This document shows positions 13,765-15,216 of a stretch of DNA of 15,216 nt, piece after piece. Position numbers and translations under genes: made by a program. Position 1 is the first letter of the stretch; the number at the start of each line of letters is the position of its first letter. Source of the DNA: UBA2943 sp946534895 (GTDB lineage Bacteria; Bacillota; Clostridia; Christensenellales; Aristaeellaceae); the NCBI GenBank assembly GCA_946534895.1, contig CAMNDE010000072.1, forward strand, positions 1 to 15,216, given 5' to 3'. A model generated the notes under the pieces. It was not told the origin of the DNA. It was given only the letters and a program-made list of their open reading frames with translations, and did not search any database.

Positions 13765-14068
13765 TTCCTGCAGCTCCATTGCCTGTCCGTGACAGAGCTT
13801 GCCCCTTTGGGAGCCGGCATACAAAATCCGCCTCCCGAAGGAGACGTGCCGGAAGACTGAAAGGAACCAACGGAAGCGGATAAGCGCCGGAAATGAGAAA
13901 TCTGCCCCCTTTTCACCGATGCAGGGCAGAAGCATGCCAGTGCAAACATACTGTCCAGAACAGGCGGGCCACGCTTACGGTTCATGACTCACAGCATACG
14001 GAACGCACGTATGGAATCTTCATTGAGATCCTTCGTTCACAGAAAAAACTTTTCGTGCTCATAATCTG
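13765..14068. other. Intergenic region with no gene seen
   Basis: About 300 bp between the divergent promoters of the secreted-protein gene and the toxin-antitoxin operon. Frames crossing it lack ribosome sites and family motifs. The segment 13790-13930 has a composition that could belong to a dispersed intergenic repeat, but only one copy is in the window. Confidence 0.4.
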
Positions 14069-14097
14069 TTGACTTTTTGGACACAACTGTGTACCAT
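14069..14097 (+). promoter_or_regulatory. Promoter and putative operator of the toxin-antitoxin operon
   Basis: TTGACT (14069-14074), 17-nt spacer, TACCAT (14092-14097). The palindrome ACACA-AC-TGTGT (14081-14092) fills the spacer next to the -10, a typical position for autorepression by an antitoxin of this type. Confidence 0.6.
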
Positions 14098-14116
14098 TGA
14101 ATCAGGAGATGATGTT

Positions 14117-14410
14117 ATGAATTTCTACTCTGTTCGCGATTTACGTACCGATTCAAAAAGCATGTGGGCAGACCTTAACCGCGGCGATGAGGTTGTACTA
14201 ACGAATAACGGCAAACCTTCTGCCCTCATGATAGATATCCCCGAAGGAAGTTTTGATGAAATTGTTCAGGCAGTTCGTCAGGCAAAAGCAATGATTGCTC
14301 TTAACAGCATGCGCCGCAGAGCCGCCCGCGAGGGTTTTATGTCTGACGAGGATATTGAATCCCTGATTGACGAAGCCAGGAACGGAGGCTGCCATGAACA
14401 TCGTCCTTGA
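14117..14410 (+). CDS. Phd/YefM-type antitoxin
   Basis: A 97-aa antitoxin. The N-terminal Phd/YefM fold is visible as MNFYSVRDLRTDSKSMWADL, GDEVVLTNNGKPSALMIDIP (24-43), which is the DNA-binding and dimer part. The C-terminal half (AMIALNSMRRRAAREGFMSD, EDIESLIDEAR) is a charged helix that would wrap and inhibit the toxin. It should neutralise the PIN toxin encoded next and repress its own promoter. The start at 14117 follows AGGAG by 8 nt. Its 3' end overlaps the toxin gene by 17 nt. Confidence 0.88.
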   Translation: MNFYSVRDLRTDSKSMWADLNRGDEVVLTNNGKPSALMIDIPEGSFDEIVQAVRQAKAMIALNSMRRRAAREGFMSDEDIESLIDEARNGGCHEHRP

Positions 14411-14786
14411 CACCAATATTCTAATTTCTGCCGCCTGGTCGCCTGGACGTAATGCAAGCCGCATCCTCAACGCAGTTTTCTCCCGGAAGTTCACCGTTTG
14501 CTACGACTACCGCATTCTTGAAGAATATGACCGTGTTTTTCATTACCCCAAGTTCAAGTTCACCGAATGGGAAATCAATGCTGTTCTTGACCCGTTAACC
14601 AAGAATGGTATTTCTGTCATCGCTGACCCCATCCCGGATGTCTTATTTGAACGTAATGAAACCGACCGGAAATTCTATGAAGTTGCCAAGTTTTGCCACG
14701 CGATCCTGATTTTCGGAAACCTTGCTCATTACCCGGCCGATCAGGATATCATGTCTCCAGCTGATTGCTGTCAGCGCTATCTTTGA
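14394..14786 (+). CDS. PIN-domain toxin (PilT family)
   Basis: A 130-aa PIN-domain ribonuclease, the toxin of the pair. Acidic active-site residues are visible at D6 (VLDTNILIS), E43 (LEEYDRV) and D91 (ETDRKFYEVAK). The block CHAILIFGNLAHYP corresponds to the family's usual ATLITGNxxHFP, with a Phe where Thr/Ser is usual. The sequence then ends DIMSPADCCQRYL. Full family length with no lesion, so it is probably active, although the T-to-F change near the active site could weaken it. The start has GGAGG five bases upstream, within the antitoxin gene, so translation is coupled. A terminator follows about 100 nt later. Confidence 0.88.
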   Translation: MNIVLDTNILISAAWSPGRNASRILNAVFSRKFTVCYDYRILEEYDRVFHYPKFKFTEWEINAVLDPLTKNGISVIADPIPDVLFERNETDRKFYEVAKFCHAILIFGNLAHYPADQDIMSPADCCQRYL

Positions 14787-14882
14787 ATCCGCATTCCTCC
14801 CAGTCACATTGGGGAAATATTTTTCATCTGATATTTTCGAGTCATGCGGTTGAAAGCCGCAAGAAGGAATCATCCTGCATTC

Positions 14883-14905
14883 TGCTCCCTCAAGGGAGCA
14901 CTTTT
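14883..14905 (+). terminator. Rho-independent terminator of the toxin-antitoxin operon
   Basis: TGCTCCC (14883-14889), loop TCAA, GGGAGCA (14894-14900), then CTTTT. The stem is 7 bp with a short T run. Confidence 0.75.
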
Positions 14906-15216
14906 CTGTTTACAGGATATCATCCTGTCGGAGCCTTTCTGGATTACTCCGGAATGGCTCTGTTTGTCATCTATTTGCTCATCATACTGTCAAAGCTGCA
15001 AAAAGTAACGGGGGTGAGAAAAGGGTTTCTTCCTTCTCCGATAGTCTGAGACGCCAGCAGGGAATAAGAAATCCACAAAGCATGATAGAGACAGGAAATA
15101 GGGCTGTCTGTCCATCTACAGCCGCCAATACACTGTTTCTCAGACAAGACATGAATTTGTTTGTTGGCAGCGACTGCTTTTCCCTTTCGCAAGGCGCGGA
15201 AGACCGACAGGGCCGC
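14906..15216. other. Window end with no recognised gene
   Basis: Apart from a 17-bp palindrome (ACAGGAT-ATC-ATCCTGT, 14912-14928), no gene is supported. A plus-strand frame to 15049 and a minus-strand frame at 14971-15192 are open, but neither has a ribosome site with a matching start or a family motif. A gene running off the right edge cannot be excluded. Confidence 0.4.

Noticed and set aside
14765..15049. 94-codon plus-strand frame after the PIN toxin gene, with a hydrophobic stretch
   Set aside because: It overlaps the toxin 3' end, has no ribosome site, and runs through the operon's terminator hairpin.

Overview
The window looks like chromosomal DNA of an anaerobic, fairly GC-rich Clostridia-type Bacillota, probably a gut organism. 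Strong AGGAGG-like ribosome binding sites, Rho-independent terminators and the gene families (NhaC antiporter, NifX-FKBP fusion, YunG-like, FucU, zinc-dependent phospholipase C) all fit this. No rRNA, tRNA or CRISPR array was seen.

Layout. 1-48 is the last codons of a plus-strand SEC-C motif gene, closed by a bidirectional terminator. 125-3464 holds three minus-strand genes: a membrane-anchored metallophosphoesterase followed by a DUF6155-like gene, and an NhaC-type Na+/H+ antiporter. 3470-6040 is a lower-GC accessory island. It contains a broken ORF in frame with nhaC, the decayed C-terminus of a phage-type family A DNA polymerase, a complete AbiD/AbiF-family (Abi_2) HEPN gene with its own promoter, leader hairpin and terminator, and about 500 bp of unrecognised DNA. 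6041-7727 is a minus-strand pair: a glycerophosphodiester phosphodiesterase and a zinc-dependent phospholipase C. 7869-8209 is a small pseudogene. 8421-8837 is fucU. 8993-10576 is a tight minus-strand operon: NifX-FKBP fusion, YunG-like protein, thioredoxin-like protein. An unrecognised 132-aa gene follows, then a repeat-bearing intergenic region, an OafA-type acyltransferase, and a secreted protein with a strong promoter. The right end has a Phd/YefM antitoxin and PIN toxin operon on the plus strand.

The best lead is the AbiF cassette at 4503-5534. A sigma70-like promoter drives a short leader that folds into a hairpin capped by a GTAA tetraloop. The HEPN protein gene and an 11-bp terminator follow. 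The cassette sits next to phage debris. AbiF-family proteins are known to be associated with a structured RNA, so this leader is a candidate RNA partner or antitoxin. A second lead is the NifX-FKBP fusion joined by a Cys/His-rich linker and co-transcribed with two small Cys-containing proteins, which suggests a metal or thiol maturation role.
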